Source of the DNA: a virus
DNA: 64,000 bases
Strand: one strand, 5' to 3'
IMG/VR virus record: IMGVR_UViG_3300034103_001442
Location: 62,001-126,000 of that record
Both the position numbers and the translations under genes were made by a program. Below the pieces are notes generated by a model. The model ran no database searches. It was not told where the DNA came from and saw only the letters and a program-made list of their open reading frames with translations. Positions 1-8,871 of the stretch are shown here, piece by piece (position 1 is the first letter of the stretch; each line of letters begins with the position of its first letter).

Positions 1-414
1 CATGTTAATTTCAATATGACATGCGATTTGTGCAATTTTGTAGGCATCAACATCATACTCAAGGTAGCGACTGAGTGCGGCGACGAGGGCGCAAGTGAAT
101 GCTGATGAACCGCCAAGCCCACTACCAATAGTAGGGATGTCGGCAAATGATGTAATTTCTATGTTTGACTTTATTCCGAAATAATTTAGAGCATTTCGGA
201 CAATTTCATTTTGAATGTCATCAACTGAAGTGACAACCTCAAGTTTTGAATAAGTCAGTTTGATATGTGGCTGTGGTGTCCCAATAACCGATACGTAAAC
301 GTATTTGTCAATGGCGGTTGATAGTGTGGCACCACCGTGTTTTAAAAAGTGGGCGGGGATATCGCTACCCCCACCAAAGAAACTAACCCTGAGTGGCGCC
401 TTTGATAAGATCAC
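1..414 (-). CDS. GHMP kinase, HddA-like (heptose-7-phosphate kinase type), C-terminus outside window
   Basis: Reading the minus strand from a GTG at 414 gives 138 codons without a stop, running off the window edge. The N-terminus (MILSKAPLRVSFFGGGSD) and the glycine/serine ATP loop near residues 101-110 (IGSGLGGSSA) are typical of GHMP sugar kinases, and the FFGGGSD start is typical of the D-glycero-D-manno-heptose 7-phosphate kinase branch. It would phosphorylate a sugar phosphate for nucleotide-heptose synthesis. No ATG is available in frame upstream before a stop, so GTG is the start; it overlaps the end of the glycosyltransferase gene by 32 bases, which suggests coupling. The family is recognised from motifs only; a related sugar kinase is possible. 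Confidence 0.8.
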   Translation of the reverse strand, partial: MILSKAPLRVSFFGGGSDIPAHFLKHGGATLSTAIDKYVYVSVIGTPQPHIKLTYSKLEVVTSVDDIQNEIVRNALNYFGIKSNIEITSFADIPTIGSGLGGSSAFTCALVAALSRYLEYDVDAYKIAQIACHIEINM

Positions 415-1372
415 GATGCTCTGCCTTTAGTGCTGCAATCATTGATTTCCATTTGTGAATTACTGTCGTCCATGAAAATCTTGCATCAGCGTATGATTTC
501 ACAAATGATAACCAGTTTGTCAAATCGTTATTTTGTACATTATCAATCGCATACATCAACGTGTGCGCAAACATATTAGCATGGGCGTTGATATCACTAT
601 GATCACCGTCATATTGAACAGTCAACCCACCTGATGTATCAGTCAATGCTGAGAAGTTTGGATGTACAGATAAACAACCTGCTGACATCGCCTCAATAAG
701 ACTACGGCAAGATGTTTCTGGCCAAATACATGGATAGGCGAAAATATGAGCACGCTGATATGCCTCACGGACTACATCATTAGATGCCCAACCGTGATAG
801 TTGATTTGTGGGTGAGCCCTACAACGCTCGAACAATTCTTCAAATGGTTTGTTTCTTTGTTCCCATTCGCTACCATAAATTCCAAATGAGGAAAATACAT
901 CCAACTCGATGTTTGGATATTTTTTAGCCAGAACTTCAAATACAGGAACAAGAATTTCAAGACCACGGTGGGGTGTTGAAGTGTAAATGAGTCTGATTTT
1001 GTCTTTTGGTTTGTTTGTAAATGAAATTGGCTCAACGCCAGTTTCGATCACGGTGCTTTGATGACTGTATGGAACGCCCAAGTAGTCACGGTACTGTTGA
1101 TACTGCCAGTTGGAAGAAAATACAAGTTTGTGAAAACGTTTGCGGCTTTCCTCTTCCTTCAAGTGGGCTGCTTCTGGATCAAGCGCCAAATCATGAAGGT
1201 GGTAAATTCGAATTTTATCCTGCTTCAGTTCGCGGACGCGAGCAGTAATAATTTGAACATTTTCGAGTTCTTCACGGTCTAAACGATCAAACAGATTTTT
1301 CGTTGTAAGTTCAGTGCCGCCCTGTGACTCTTTATTCAGTTCGTTCAATTCTATTAAGTCTTGATTTTTCAT
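383..1372 (-). CDS. Glycosyltransferase (GT-B, group 1/4 type)
   Basis: A protein of 329 residues. The N-terminal motif ESQGGTEL, the middle segment LIYTSTPHRGLEIL and the C-terminal donor-binding region (PCIWPETSCRSLIEAMSAG, with the E-x7-E pattern) are those of GT-B glycosyltransferases. It probably transfers a sugar from a nucleotide sugar, either onto a surface glycan or onto phage DNA or protein. The start at 1372 is chosen because AAGGA lies eight bases upstream; an ATG at 1405 has no ribosome binding site. It overlaps the HAD gene upstream and the GHMP kinase downstream, so the three form one sugar-metabolism unit. Confidence 0.8.
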   Translation of the reverse strand: MKNQDLIELNELNKESQGGTELTTKNLFDRLDREELENVQIITARVRELKQDKIRIYHLHDLALDPEAAHLKEEESRKRFHKLVFSSNWQYQQYRDYLGVPYSHQSTVIETGVEPISFTNKPKDKIRLIYTSTPHRGLEILVPVFEVLAKKYPNIELDVFSSFGIYGSEWEQRNKPFEELFERCRAHPQINYHGWASNDVVREAYQRAHIFAYPCIWPETSCRSLIEAMSAGCLSVHPNFSALTDTSGGLTVQYDGDHSDINAHANMFAHTLMYAIDNVQNNDLTNWLSFVKSYADARFSWTTVIHKWKSMIAALKAEHRDLIKGATQG

Positions 1373-1673
1373 CAAAAAATTCCTTATCACTAAATGCCTT
1401 ATCATCTACCCAAACATCATAACTTGGTTTACCCATGCGGAGTTCATGATACAAAACTCCCCACTTGTCAAGTTGATTTCTTGTAATTCGGTATTGGTTT
1501 ATACCACTACCAGAACCTCGGGCAGTCCAGTAAATAATCGTATGACCATCGTGGTATAATGTATTTATGACCGCAATTCTTTCTTGAATCGGTTTTGATA
1601 ATTCATACGCTTGACGACCATCAACAGTTGGTGTATGACAAATTGTTTGGTCGATGTCAACTATGTAAATCAT
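1332..1673 (-). CDS. HAD-family phosphatase, small (capsule/sugar type)
   Basis: 113 residues beginning with the HAD nucleophile motif DIDQT (DxDxT) at residues 6-10; IIYWTARG (motif II region) and DVWVDDKAF (motif III/IV acidic residues) follow. Small HAD proteins of this type occur in capsule and LPS loci and in phages; a sugar-phosphate phosphatase or 3-prime nucleotidase role is possible. It sits directly before a glycosyltransferase and a GHMP kinase, favouring a sugar-phosphate substrate. The start overlaps the upstream stop by four bases (ATGA). Confidence 0.7.
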   Translation of the reverse strand: MIYIVDIDQTICHTPTVDGRQAYELSKPIQERIAVINTLYHDGHTIIYWTARGSGSGINQYRITRNQLDKWGVLYHELRMGKPSYDVWVDDKAFSDKEFFDEKSRLNRIERTE

Positions 1674-1987
1674 GCGACAATATCCTCAACGGTGGGGTCA
1701 TGGTCAACAGTGACTGATGTGACGCTGTCAAGTCTGAATGCTCTCCAGTCGTTCTTATCCACATCCCAAACTGATAACACACTCTCATTTACCTTTCTTG
1801 GCTTTGCGTTTTCTTTCACCTCAACCTTTGGTAAAATATCCTCACGCAAAGTGCAGCGCATTTTTCTAAACTCGCCATTGATTTTGGTAAAAGAAACAAC
1901 GCAGATATGCTCTTGCAAATTTTCAAGCAATGATTTCATTAGTGACTCGCTGATTAAGTTTTGTCTTTGATATTCCAGTAGTTCCAT
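1670..1987 (-). CDS. WYL_2/Sm-like SH3 beta-barrel protein (DUF2693 type)
   Basis: 105 residues. The pattern ICVVSFTKINGEFRKMRCTL followed by VLSVWDVDKNDWRAFRLDSV matches the small phage protein family described as a WYL_2, Sm-like SH3 fold. Function is unknown; a nucleic-acid or ligand-binding role is inferred from the fold. It lies in a tight operon between a 64-residue protein and the HAD phosphatase. Confidence 0.6.
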   Translation of the reverse strand: MELLEYQRQNLISESLMKSLLENLQEHICVVSFTKINGEFRKMRCTLREDILPKVEVKENAKPRKVNESVLSVWDVDKNDWRAFRLDSVTSVTVDHDPTVEDIVA

Positions 1988-2148
1988 TGCATTTGCACAG
2001 CTGTTTTAACAATTGTACGCTCGCTGGAACCGAACTCACGCTCATATACAGTTTGACCTTTGTCTGGGCTCTCGTAGATTTTTGGCTTACGCTCTGCTAC
2101 GTGATGAGCACCATCCAAGTCAGAAAACTTCAATTTTTCTTCACTCAC
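1954..2148 (-). CDS. Hypothetical protein, 64 aa
   Basis: A small charged protein (MSEEKLKFSDLDGAHHVAE start) without a motif I recognise; the C-terminal half is aromatic-rich (MQWNYWNIKD). It overlaps both neighbours, the ATGA overlap with glutaredoxin arguing for a real translated gene. Confidence 0.55.
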   Translation of the reverse strand: MSEEKLKFSDLDGAHHVAERKPKIYESPDKGQTVYEREFGSSERTIVKTAVQMQWNYWNIKDKT

Positions 2149-2363
2149 TTTAACGACTCCTCTAGTTGCGTATAGCCTCCAACCAGCGCATCATCCTTGG
2201 TGATGATTGGGACACTACGCATTGATGGAAAATTCTCCATAACAAACTCTCTAGTTACATCCGTGCCAATTTTTACCTCTGTAAACTCCAACCCCTTCAT
2301 TTTCAGGAGGGACTTGGCTTTTACGCAGTAGGGACAATCTGGCTTTGTGTAGACTTTATACAT
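2145..2363 (-). CDS. grx: Glutaredoxin
   Basis: 72 residues with the thioredoxin-fold core: active-site CPYC near residues 10-13, a cis-proline segment (SVPII) and the GGYTQLEE end typical of glutaredoxins. It supplies electrons to the class Ia ribonucleotide reductase encoded just upstream in the transcript. GAGGTG lies seven bases before the second of two adjacent ATGs, so 2363 is preferred over 2366. Confidence 0.88.
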   Translation of the reverse strand: MYKVYTKPDCPYCVKAKSLLKMKGLEFTEVKIGTDVTREFVMENFPSMRSVPIITKDDALVGGYTQLEESLK

Positions 2364-2386
2364 CATAATTCACCTCAGTAAGTAAG

Positions 2387-2788
2387 TCAAGTCTTTTTTA
2401 TAACACTCGACTTTCCGATTTTACAACTAATCCATTCATTATAATAATCATCGCGTTCCAACGCTTCTCTTTCGAACAGGTATTTAGCCTCGGTATAGTT
2501 TGTATCACCGCGAGTTTTGCATAATTTTAAAATTGTTCTTTTGAAATTTTGCTCGCCCAACAACTCAATATCTTTTTTCAGGGACGGTGACGAACCGTAG
2601 TAGTTTTCCCAGTCGGAAACCTTACGTGTCTTTTTCTTTTTCCCTTTGACTTGTTTGTACGCAGCGCGTGTGAAATACTTTCGCCCAATGTATCTTTTGG
2701 AATTCACCAGGCATTCAATTTCGTAAACAAACCCATAATAACCAGAGGCATCTTCAATTGTAAATTCTTTGCCTTCAAACAACCACAT
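2387..2788 (-). CDS. GIY-YIG-like endonuclease
   Basis: 133 residues. The segment GFVYEIECLVNSKRYIGRKY corresponds to the GIY...YIG core, and the EAKYLFE segment supplies the conserved acidic residue. Such free-standing nucleases often sit next to nrd genes in T4-like phages, where they can act as homing enzymes. The true start is the ATG at 2788, overlapping the zinc-ribbon gene stop (TGATG); the residue before it is a TTG codon. Confidence 0.7.
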   Translation of the reverse strand: MWLFEGKEFTIEDASGYYGFVYEIECLVNSKRYIGRKYFTRAAYKQVKGKKKKTRKVSDWENYYGSSPSLKKDIELLGEQNFKRTILKLCKTRGDTNYTEAKYLFEREALERDDYYNEWISCKIGKSSVIKKT

Positions 2789-2970
2789 CAATATTCATCA
2801 TCAAACGGCTCGACCTCTTCAGTCCACTTTTCCTCTTCCTCTTCAGGATCTTCTCTTTCTAGGTCGGTCGCGCCGCAAAATGGGCAAAACAAAATCTCAT
2901 CGTCGTCATCTACTGACTCTGACTTGATCTTAAAATCTTTCTCGCATGACAAACACTCATGCCATTGCAT
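2788..2970 (-). CDS. Zinc-ribbon protein, 60 aa
   Basis: Two cysteine knuckles (CLSC and CPFCG) about 28 residues apart form a zinc ribbon; the C-terminus is very acidic (ten Glu/Asp in about 20 residues). The start at 2970 follows AAGGAG at ideal spacing; a longer frame would overlap nrdB without a ribosome binding site. Function unknown; nucleic-acid or protein binding is plausible. Confidence 0.65.
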   Translation of the reverse strand: MQWHECLSCEKDFKIKSESVDDDDEILFCPFCGATDLEREDPEEEEEKWTEEVEPFDDEY

Positions 2971-2980
2971 ATGTTTCTCC

Positions 2981-4042
2981 TTACAAACTAAATCCCTTGA
3001 ATGTGTTTTGGTCCACATCTTTTTTAACACCGCCAACAATGTAACTTGTTATTTCAGTTTCTTGTGGCGCCACTTGAACCTCTCCACCACTGATCCACTT
3101 TTGTGTCCATGGAAGTGGGTTGGTTCCCGTTTTGTATATATTATCGAGACCTATTGCATGTAGACGTTTGTTACCAACCCATTCAATATAGTCACAAAGT
3201 AGTTTTTCATTCAGCCCAATCATTGAGCCATCTTTGAACAAATATTTCGCCCATGCTTTTTCTTGTTCAACAACAGACTTGAACATATCCAAAACTTCAT
3301 CTTGTGTTTGGGCTTGAATTTTCTCAAATGCTGGGTCGTCTTTTGGTAAAATCTTTAACAAGTGTTGTGTTGATGCCAAGTGGACATTTTCATCGCGGGC
3401 AATGAACTTAATGATTTTGGCATTGCCTTCCATTTTCTTGAGTTCAGCAAATGCCCATGAGCAAGCAAATGAGACGTAAAAACGGATACCCTCAAGTGCA
3501 TTAACAGCATTCAAACAGAGCCAAAGATCCTTTTTAGCCTGTAACAAAGTCTTATCATTCTTAATTACATTGTCATAATACTTGCTGATGTCTTTAGCAC
3601 AATCCACAATTTCTTTTATGTCCAGCATTTCATCAAACACCTTTGATGGGTCTGAGTAAACGTTTCTAATGATATGTGTATAAGAGCGCGAGTGAATTGT
3701 TTCGAAAAATGACCAAGTGATAATCCAGTTTTCAAGTTCTGGTAGCGAGGTCAATGGCAAAAGCGCAGCAACTGGAGCACGCCCCTGAACCGAGTCAAGG
3801 AGGATTTGACGCTTCAAGTTGCTCGTGAAAATATGTTTTTCGTAGTCAGATAAGTTTTTGAAATCTTTTGCGTCGCGTAGGAGATCAACTTCCTCAGGTC
3901 GCCAAAAGAATCCAAGTTGTTTATCAGTCAGTTTTTCGAAAATTGAATACTTCTGTTTGTCATAGCGAGCAATAGAAACTGGTGTCCCGAAAAATGCGGG
4001 CTCTTGGGTTGTATCAATTTTCTTTTGGTGGAAAACACTCAT
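2981..4042 (-). CDS. nrdB: Ribonucleoside-diphosphate reductase, class Ia beta subunit
   Basis: 353 residues forming the di-iron radical subunit. Metal-ligand segments are visible: FFETIHSRSYTHI and ARDENVHLASTQH with the E-x2-H patterns. It pairs with NrdA (5358-7658) to make deoxynucleotides for phage DNA synthesis, re-reduced by the glutaredoxin downstream. The start overlaps the stop of the preceding gene by four bases. Confidence 0.95.
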   Translation of the reverse strand: MSVFHQKKIDTTQEPAFFGTPVSIARYDKQKYSIFEKLTDKQLGFFWRPEEVDLLRDAKDFKNLSDYEKHIFTSNLKRQILLDSVQGRAPVAALLPLTSLPELENWIITWSFFETIHSRSYTHIIRNVYSDPSKVFDEMLDIKEIVDCAKDISKYYDNVIKNDKTLLQAKKDLWLCLNAVNALEGIRFYVSFACSWAFAELKKMEGNAKIIKFIARDENVHLASTQHLLKILPKDDPAFEKIQAQTQDEVLDMFKSVVEQEKAWAKYLFKDGSMIGLNEKLLCDYIEWVGNKRLHAIGLDNIYKTGTNPLPWTQKWISGGEVQVAPQETEITSYIVGGVKKDVDQNTFKGFSL

Positions 4043-4689
4043 GATTTATTCTCTTCAATATTATATTCAAAACGATCATCATCAGACAAAACCCATTTGG
4101 ATGTGTTTTCAACTGACCACATATTTGTGCCTAGTTTACGTTCAATAACATTCTGACCAGGTTTAGTGACAAAGGACGGTTCAAAAGCACGGATACGATT
4201 ATTAGGCTGTATTGCGAAATTTCCATTGTCCAATTTGATAAAATGACCGCACTTATGCTGTCCAGGAACTTCACTAAACCCTGTGTCAAGAACATTACGA
4301 TCCTCCTGTGACCAATCAAGGGTGAACAAGTATGTACCCTCATTCCAATTTTTACTTCGGTCAATGTAGCGCATTCGTTTATTGATCAAAAAGTCGAACT
4401 GTGTAACGCCAATGTAAGAACTAAAACAGTCCCATAAAACTAGGTTATAGAGTTCTTCTTGTTGAGCACCCTCCTTATGACAAAAGGCATGGATCGGCAT
4501 GCGGAACCAAACCCCCTCATCTTCCATAATAAAATGAAATAGAGGTACACGGTGCGGCACCGACGCCACACCGAAAATAAGAACTGGAAGGTAGAAGTCT
4601 TTTGACTCATCCCACTCAACCCTATTTTGTAAAAAGTTAGATCTAACAAAACACTCTATGGGAGGTATGTTAGCATTTAAATATGCCAT
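4039..4689 (-). CDS. Conserved phage protein of unknown function between nrdA and nrdB
   Basis: 216 residues, rich in aromatic residues, no signal peptide or membrane segment. No catalytic motif is recognisable. Its position inside the nrd operon suggests expression with nucleotide metabolism genes but says nothing firm about activity. The ribosome binding site is weak (AAGAAATAA). Confidence 0.6.
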   Translation of the reverse strand: MAYLNANIPPIECFVRSNFLQNRVEWDESKDFYLPVLIFGVASVPHRVPLFHFIMEDEGVWFRMPIHAFCHKEGAQQEELYNLVLWDCFSSYIGVTQFDFLINKRMRYIDRSKNWNEGTYLFTLDWSQEDRNVLDTGFSEVPGQHKCGHFIKLDNGNFAIQPNNRIRAFEPSFVTKPGQNVIERKLGTNMWSVENTSKWVLSDDDRFEYNIEENKS

Positions 4690-4695
4690 AATGTA

Positions 4696-5163
4696 TTATT
4701 TCTTATTTCGCTCAGCAAGTTTTGCTGCATAGGCTGCTTGCCTTTCTGCTTCTTTTGCTGCTCTTTCAGCATCACGAGCAGCTTCTTTTTCAGCCTGTGC
4801 TTTTGCAAAATCAGCATTCTTTTTAGCAATGGCTTCTTCTCTCCTCATAGCAACTACAAGTTTTCTTTCTTCAAGATAAGTGTGTCTGCTAGGATCTTGA
4901 CTTCCTGGTGCTTCATTTTTAACCATCGCAACAAATGCTTCAAGGTTGGTTTCCTTCATAATTCTACGATCTTCCAACCACTTGGCTGTGAGTTCTCTTG
5001 CTTGTCGAGCACACTCAGCAGCCTTTTCTGGATTGTTTATACGCCAGTCTAGAATTTCTGTTACTTTTTCCGTTGCCCATTGCTCGGCAATTCGCGCTTC
5101 CTTTCCTTCTGGCGTCAAAGCAGCGAAAGCCTCTGCTGACATATTTTTAATATTTACTGACAT
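4696..5163 (-). CDS. Ala/Glu/Lys-rich coiled-coil protein
   Basis: 155 residues. The last third is a run of alanine, glutamate and lysine (KEAARDAERAAKEAERQAA) that should form a long charged helix or coiled coil. The N-terminal part is also helical (TPEGKEARIAEQWATEKV). No known family recognised. It lies in the nrd operon, seven bases from the next gene. Confidence 0.55.
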   Translation of the reverse strand: MSVNIKNMSAEAFAALTPEGKEARIAEQWATEKVTEILDWRINNPEKAAECARQARELTAKWLEDRRIMKETNLEAFVAMVKNEAPGSQDPSRHTYLEERKLVVAMRREEAIAKKNADFAKAQAEKEAARDAERAAKEAERQAAYAAKLAERNKK

Positions 5164-5166
5164 ATC

Positions 5167-5349
5167 TTAATCCTCCGATTCCAACCAATCTATATTTTGG
5201 TATGCTACTCTAACACTTTTTAGGATATTATTTTCCTGAACTTCAATTTGAACGTCTTTTTCAGAATGGACGCCATATCTAGTATACCAAAGTATTTCAT
5301 ATACTGTGTCTGAATTTAATTCAGGACAATTATATATCCTTGCTTTCAT
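5167..5349 (-). CDS. Hypothetical protein, 60 aa
   Basis: A small protein beginning MKARIYNCPELNSDTVYEI. The ATG at 5349 follows GAGGTG by six bases and overlaps nothing essential; four extra codons upstream lack a ribosome binding site. No motif recognised. Confidence 0.5.
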   Translation of the reverse strand: MKARIYNCPELNSDTVYEILWYTRYGVHSEKDVQIEVQENNILKSVRVAYQNIDWLESED

Positions 5350-5357
5350 TTGACACC

Positions 5358-7658
5358 TCAAATTTTACAACTGTCGCACTCCGAATCAGACAGTTCGCCT
5401 TTAGCAATTTCAGGAAGTGATTTGATTTCCATTTCACCAGAACCATCGTAAGTGTTAAAATAATATAACTGCTTACCACCATACTTATAAAACATAAGCA
5501 CATGCTTAATCATTTCTGACATAGGTATTTTTTCTTCTTCATAATAACGTGGGTTGTATGAAGTGTTGACGGAAATACCTTGGTCAATAAACTTTTGAAG
5601 CACTGCGCAAATCTTTAAGTAGCCCTCTGGTGACTGTTGATCCCAAAGTAGTTCATACTTGTTCTTCAGTCTGCCAATCGCTGGGACAACCTGCTTCAGC
5701 ACTCCATCCTTTGATTGCTTGACGGATACAAGACTGCGTGGTGGCTCAATTCCATTTGTTGAGTTTGAGATTTGAGCGGATGTTTCAGCAGGCATCAAAG
5801 CCATCAGTGTTGAGTTGCGGATACCTGTAGCCTTGAGTTTGGCGCGGAGACTATCCCAGTCCATTTCATACTTTGGCTCAACGAGTTCATCAACATCCTT
5901 TTTGTAGGTGTCAATTGGTAAAATACCATGGCAATATTTTGAACTGCGGCTTGCTGGGATTTTACCACCCTCTTCAGCCAAATCAGCAGACGCCTTGATC
6001 AAATAATATGACCAAGCCTCGGCATACTGATGAACAAGTTTCAAGTCAGGGTCGCTGTAGTTGGTGTTATTTTTCGCAAGCCAATAGGCAAAGTTGATAA
6101 TACCAACACCAAGTGGTCTACGGTTCATAGTACCAATCATTGCGGCGACAACTGGGTAACTTTGATAGTCAAGCAGAGCATCAAGTGCTCTTACGGCGAG
6201 GGCGCAAGGCAACTCAAAGTCCTCTGGCTTCTTAATCTTACCCCAATTGATTGCAGCAAGTGTACAAAGACTGATCTCACCTTCATCATCATGAATACTA
6301 TTCAGTGGCATTGTTGGGAGATTAATCTCACAGCAAAGGTTGCTCATGCGGATAGGCGCCAAGTGTGGTAAAAACGAGCCATGATCATTGGCATGGTCAA
6401 CGTTCATCAAGTAAATTCGACCAGTGTCCTTTCGCTCTTGAATGAATGTTGAAAACAAATCAATTGCTGGAACACTCTTTTTGCGAATTTTAGTATTGCG
6501 CTCAGCCTTCTCATATAGTTCACGGAACTTTTCATTATCAACAAAGAAAGCATCATACAAGTCTGGAACATCTGCTGGGCTGAACAGGGTGATATTACCG
6601 CCCTGTAGCAAACGCTCATACATGACTTTGTTAAACTGTACACCGTAGTCCAAATGACGGACACGGTTGTCCTCAGTACCCTTGTTGTTTTTGAGGACTA
6701 AAAGATCTTCTACTTCGTAGTGCCAAATTGGGTAGTAGAGCGTCGCAGCCCCACCACGGACGCCACCTTGCGAACAACTTTTAACAGCAGATTGAAAATA
6801 CTTGATAAAAGGCACGATACCAGTATGACTAGCATCGCCGTTGCGAATACGGGACCCAAGAGCGCGAATACGCCCAGCACCAATGCCAATGCCAGCCTTT
6901 TGTGATACGTATTTGACAATTGATGAGGCTGTCGCATTTATGCTATCCAGCGAATCATCCGTCTCAATGAGAACGCATGAGGAAAATTGACGTTGAGGAG
7001 AGCGTACTCCTGCCATAATTGGAGTAGGCAAATTAATATAAAAACTACTAATGGCGTCATAGAGTTCTTTCACCCATTGTAAACGTGTCTTTTGTTTTCC
7101 CCAAACTGGATACCTACTGAACAAAGTCATCGCAATAAGCATATATGCCATTTGCGGTGTCTCATAAATTTCACCAGTGACACGATTTTTAATCAGGTAC
7201 TTACCACGGAACTGTTCCATGGCAGCATAGGTTAAATCATTATCGCGAGTGTGATCAATATAGGAATTCAGTAAATCAAACTCTTCCTTTTTATATAGTT
7301 CTAGAATTTCTTTATCATAATATCCAAGACCAACTACACGCTTTACATGGTTGTACAAATGCGGTGGGTCAAACGTTCCATAGACTTCTTTACGCAAATG
7401 ATAGTTAATCAAACGACCAGCAACATACTGATAGTTTGGTGTTTCTTCAGAAATGAGATCAGCCGCAGCCTTGATCAGCGTTTCCTGAATGTCAGCAGTT
7501 TTGATTTGGTTGTAAAACTGAATCTGAGTTTTAATCTCAAGATCAGAAACGGACACCCCACTCAAACCATCACAAGCATATGAAGCGACACGGTGAAATT
7601 TATTAATATCCAAAAGTTCCTTCTCACCATCTCTTTTTGTTACATATACTGGTGTCAT
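5358..7658 (-). CDS. nrdA: Ribonucleoside-diphosphate reductase, class Ia alpha subunit
   Basis: 766 residues. An ATP-cone-like allosteric domain (VTKRDGEKELLDINKFHRV) opens the protein; the ten-stranded barrel carries the active-site segments (SCVLIETDDS, SNLCCEINLP) and the finger-loop glycine-rich segment. The C-terminal redox pair is present (CDSC, last residues). It reduces NDPs to dNDPs with NrdB and glutaredoxin. Length is normal for the family. Confidence 0.96.
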   Translation of the reverse strand: MTPVYVTKRDGEKELLDINKFHRVASYACDGLSGVSVSDLEIKTQIQFYNQIKTADIQETLIKAAADLISEETPNYQYVAGRLINYHLRKEVYGTFDPPHLYNHVKRVVGLGYYDKEILELYKKEEFDLLNSYIDHTRDNDLTYAAMEQFRGKYLIKNRVTGEIYETPQMAYMLIAMTLFSRYPVWGKQKTRLQWVKELYDAISSFYINLPTPIMAGVRSPQRQFSSCVLIETDDSLDSINATASSIVKYVSQKAGIGIGAGRIRALGSRIRNGDASHTGIVPFIKYFQSAVKSCSQGGVRGGAATLYYPIWHYEVEDLLVLKNNKGTEDNRVRHLDYGVQFNKVMYERLLQGGNITLFSPADVPDLYDAFFVDNEKFRELYEKAERNTKIRKKSVPAIDLFSTFIQERKDTGRIYLMNVDHANDHGSFLPHLAPIRMSNLCCEINLPTMPLNSIHDDEGEISLCTLAAINWGKIKKPEDFELPCALAVRALDALLDYQSYPVVAAMIGTMNRRPLGVGIINFAYWLAKNNTNYSDPDLKLVHQYAEAWSYYLIKASADLAEEGGKIPASRSSKYCHGILPIDTYKKDVDELVEPKYEMDWDSLRAKLKATGIRNSTLMALMPAETSAQISNSTNGIEPPRSLVSVKQSKDGVLKQVVPAIGRLKNKYELLWDQQSPEGYLKICAVLQKFIDQGISVNTSYNPRYYEEEKIPMSEMIKHVLMFYKYGGKQLYYFNTYDGSGEMEIKSLPEIAKGELSDSECDSCKI

Positions 7659-7837
7659 TCGTTTGTCCTCTTTAGTGTAAATGTACCATCCTTGTTATCA
7701 ACCCACTCTAACGGAGTGGATTCATCCCATTTCAAATGGGTTAGGATCTCTTGGGGAATGTCTATATATAATTCCCCGTCAACCCTTTCCTTGACTTCGG
7801 TTTGATAAATTTTACCCTGCGACTGCTTCTGCGACAC
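7655..7837 (-). CDS. Small AbrB/MazE-like protein, GTG start
   Basis: 60 residues. The segment ELYIDIPQEILTHLKWDEST resembles the swapped-hairpin AbrB fold, suggesting a small DNA-binding or antitoxin-like protein. The start is a GTG at 7837 with AAGGAG seven bases upstream; the upstream extension lacks a ribosome binding site and overlaps thyX. The stop overlaps nrdA start (ATGA). Confidence 0.6.
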   Translation of the reverse strand: MSQKQSQGKIYQTEVKERVDGELYIDIPQEILTHLKWDESTPLEWVDNKDGTFTLKRTNE

Positions 7838-8477
7838 TTGGAAACTCCTTGGCGATAATGCCCCAGCACATTTTTGCAATGTCTGAATGTTCAAGTTGTG
7901 TTCCATTTGCCATCCTCAACTGGCAGTAGTGAACCCAGGAGCGTAGTGTGCCCGACATGTATAATGTTGTTTCGGTCAAACCCTCTGGCAGCACTGCTCT
8001 GGCTTGCTCTTTGGCAATACCCTTACCCAATGCCCACTGATACAAATGATCTGCTTCAGAAATAAGTTGTTCCTGTTTCATTTCCCACTCATTCCAAAGT
8101 TTTACATGTTCATCATTATGCATGTCGAGTTGAACGCTGTTTTGGCGATTTTTCGTATCTTGTAAACGAGCCTCGCGAGTCAAAAATGACTCTGATACAG
8201 CATAGCGTTGACTAAATTCCTGAAACGAAAATGAGCGGTGGCGGAGGACTTGTCTAGAAATATCACGTGTGGTTTTAATTTCCATAACAACATGAACCAT
8301 TTCAAGCGGAGACCAATGCTCATTCTTAATCAAATACTTTACCAACTTACCTGCGGTTTCCGCATTATTTTGATTTGCTGGGTTTGATACACGCGCAGCA
8401 TATGCAACCAATTCATTAGCGGTTTCACAATCGCAATTAACTGGTTTGGTAATTCCTATTAGGCGAACTGAACTCAT
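7812..8477 (-). CDS. thyX: Flavin-dependent thymidylate synthase
   Basis: 221 residues with the ThyX signature RHRSFSFQEFSQRY (RHR-x7-S-x-RY) near residues 79-92. It makes dTMP from dUMP using FAD, NADPH and methylene-tetrahydrofolate, in place of T4 Td (ThyA). It sits with nrdA/nrdB in the nucleotide metabolism block. Confidence 0.95.
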   Translation of the reverse strand: MSSVRLIGITKPVNCDCETANELVAYAARVSNPANQNNAETAGKLVKYLIKNEHWSPLEMVHVVMEIKTTRDISRQVLRHRSFSFQEFSQRYAVSESFLTREARLQDTKNRQNSVQLDMHNDEHVKLWNEWEMKQEQLISEADHLYQWALGKGIAKEQARAVLPEGLTETTLYMSGTLRSWVHYCQLRMANGTQLEHSDIAKMCWGIIAKEFPSVAEAVAG

Positions 8478-8671
8478 TGAACGTCTCCAATTATTGAATT
8501 TATTTTACGCATAACTTCTTGTTCAGACCTACAGTCCGAGAAAAGTTGTTTTGCTATTTGAACTTTGTTTATATTTTTGGTAAACACGCCACGCTCAATC
8601 ATAACTTGAACGCAATCACGCATAGCCATTGACGTCCCAGTGCTGTCGATCGTGTTTGACCAAATCTTCAT
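8474..8671 (-). CDS. Hypothetical protein, 65 aa
   Basis: Small protein with predicted helices (MAMRDCVQVMIERGVFTKN; QIAKQLFSDCRSEQEVMRK). Starts on a TAATG overlap with the upstream gene and ends on an ATGA overlap with thyX, which supports translation. No family recognised. Confidence 0.55.
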   Translation of the reverse strand: MKIWSNTIDSTGTSMAMRDCVQVMIERGVFTKNINKVQIAKQLFSDCRSEQEVMRKINSIIGDVQ

Positions 8672-8871
8672 TAAATCTTTCCGTTTTTGAAACCGTAGAA
8701 TTCAGAAACTTTTTTCAGGGCTTGATAGTATTTAAGCATTTCATTATCGCCCCTTCTGAATTTCTTTTGGCTCATACTACTAATTTGATCGCCAACTATT
8801 CGAATGTCTTTGGCTAAAAGACTCTCCAAAAAATCCATTTCATTATATGCTGAATTGATTTTCTTTTTCAC
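8671..8871 (-). CDS. Hypothetical protein, 66 aa, GTG start
   Basis: A helical, lysine-rich protein. An ATG at 8886 lacks a ribosome binding site, whereas a GTG at 8871 has GGAGG eight bases upstream and overlaps the primase stop as GTGA, so the shorter form is preferred. Function unknown. Confidence 0.55.
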   Translation of the reverse strand: MKKKINSAYNEMDFLESLLAKDIRIVGDQISSMSQKKFRRGDNEMLKYYQALKKVSEFYGFKNGKI

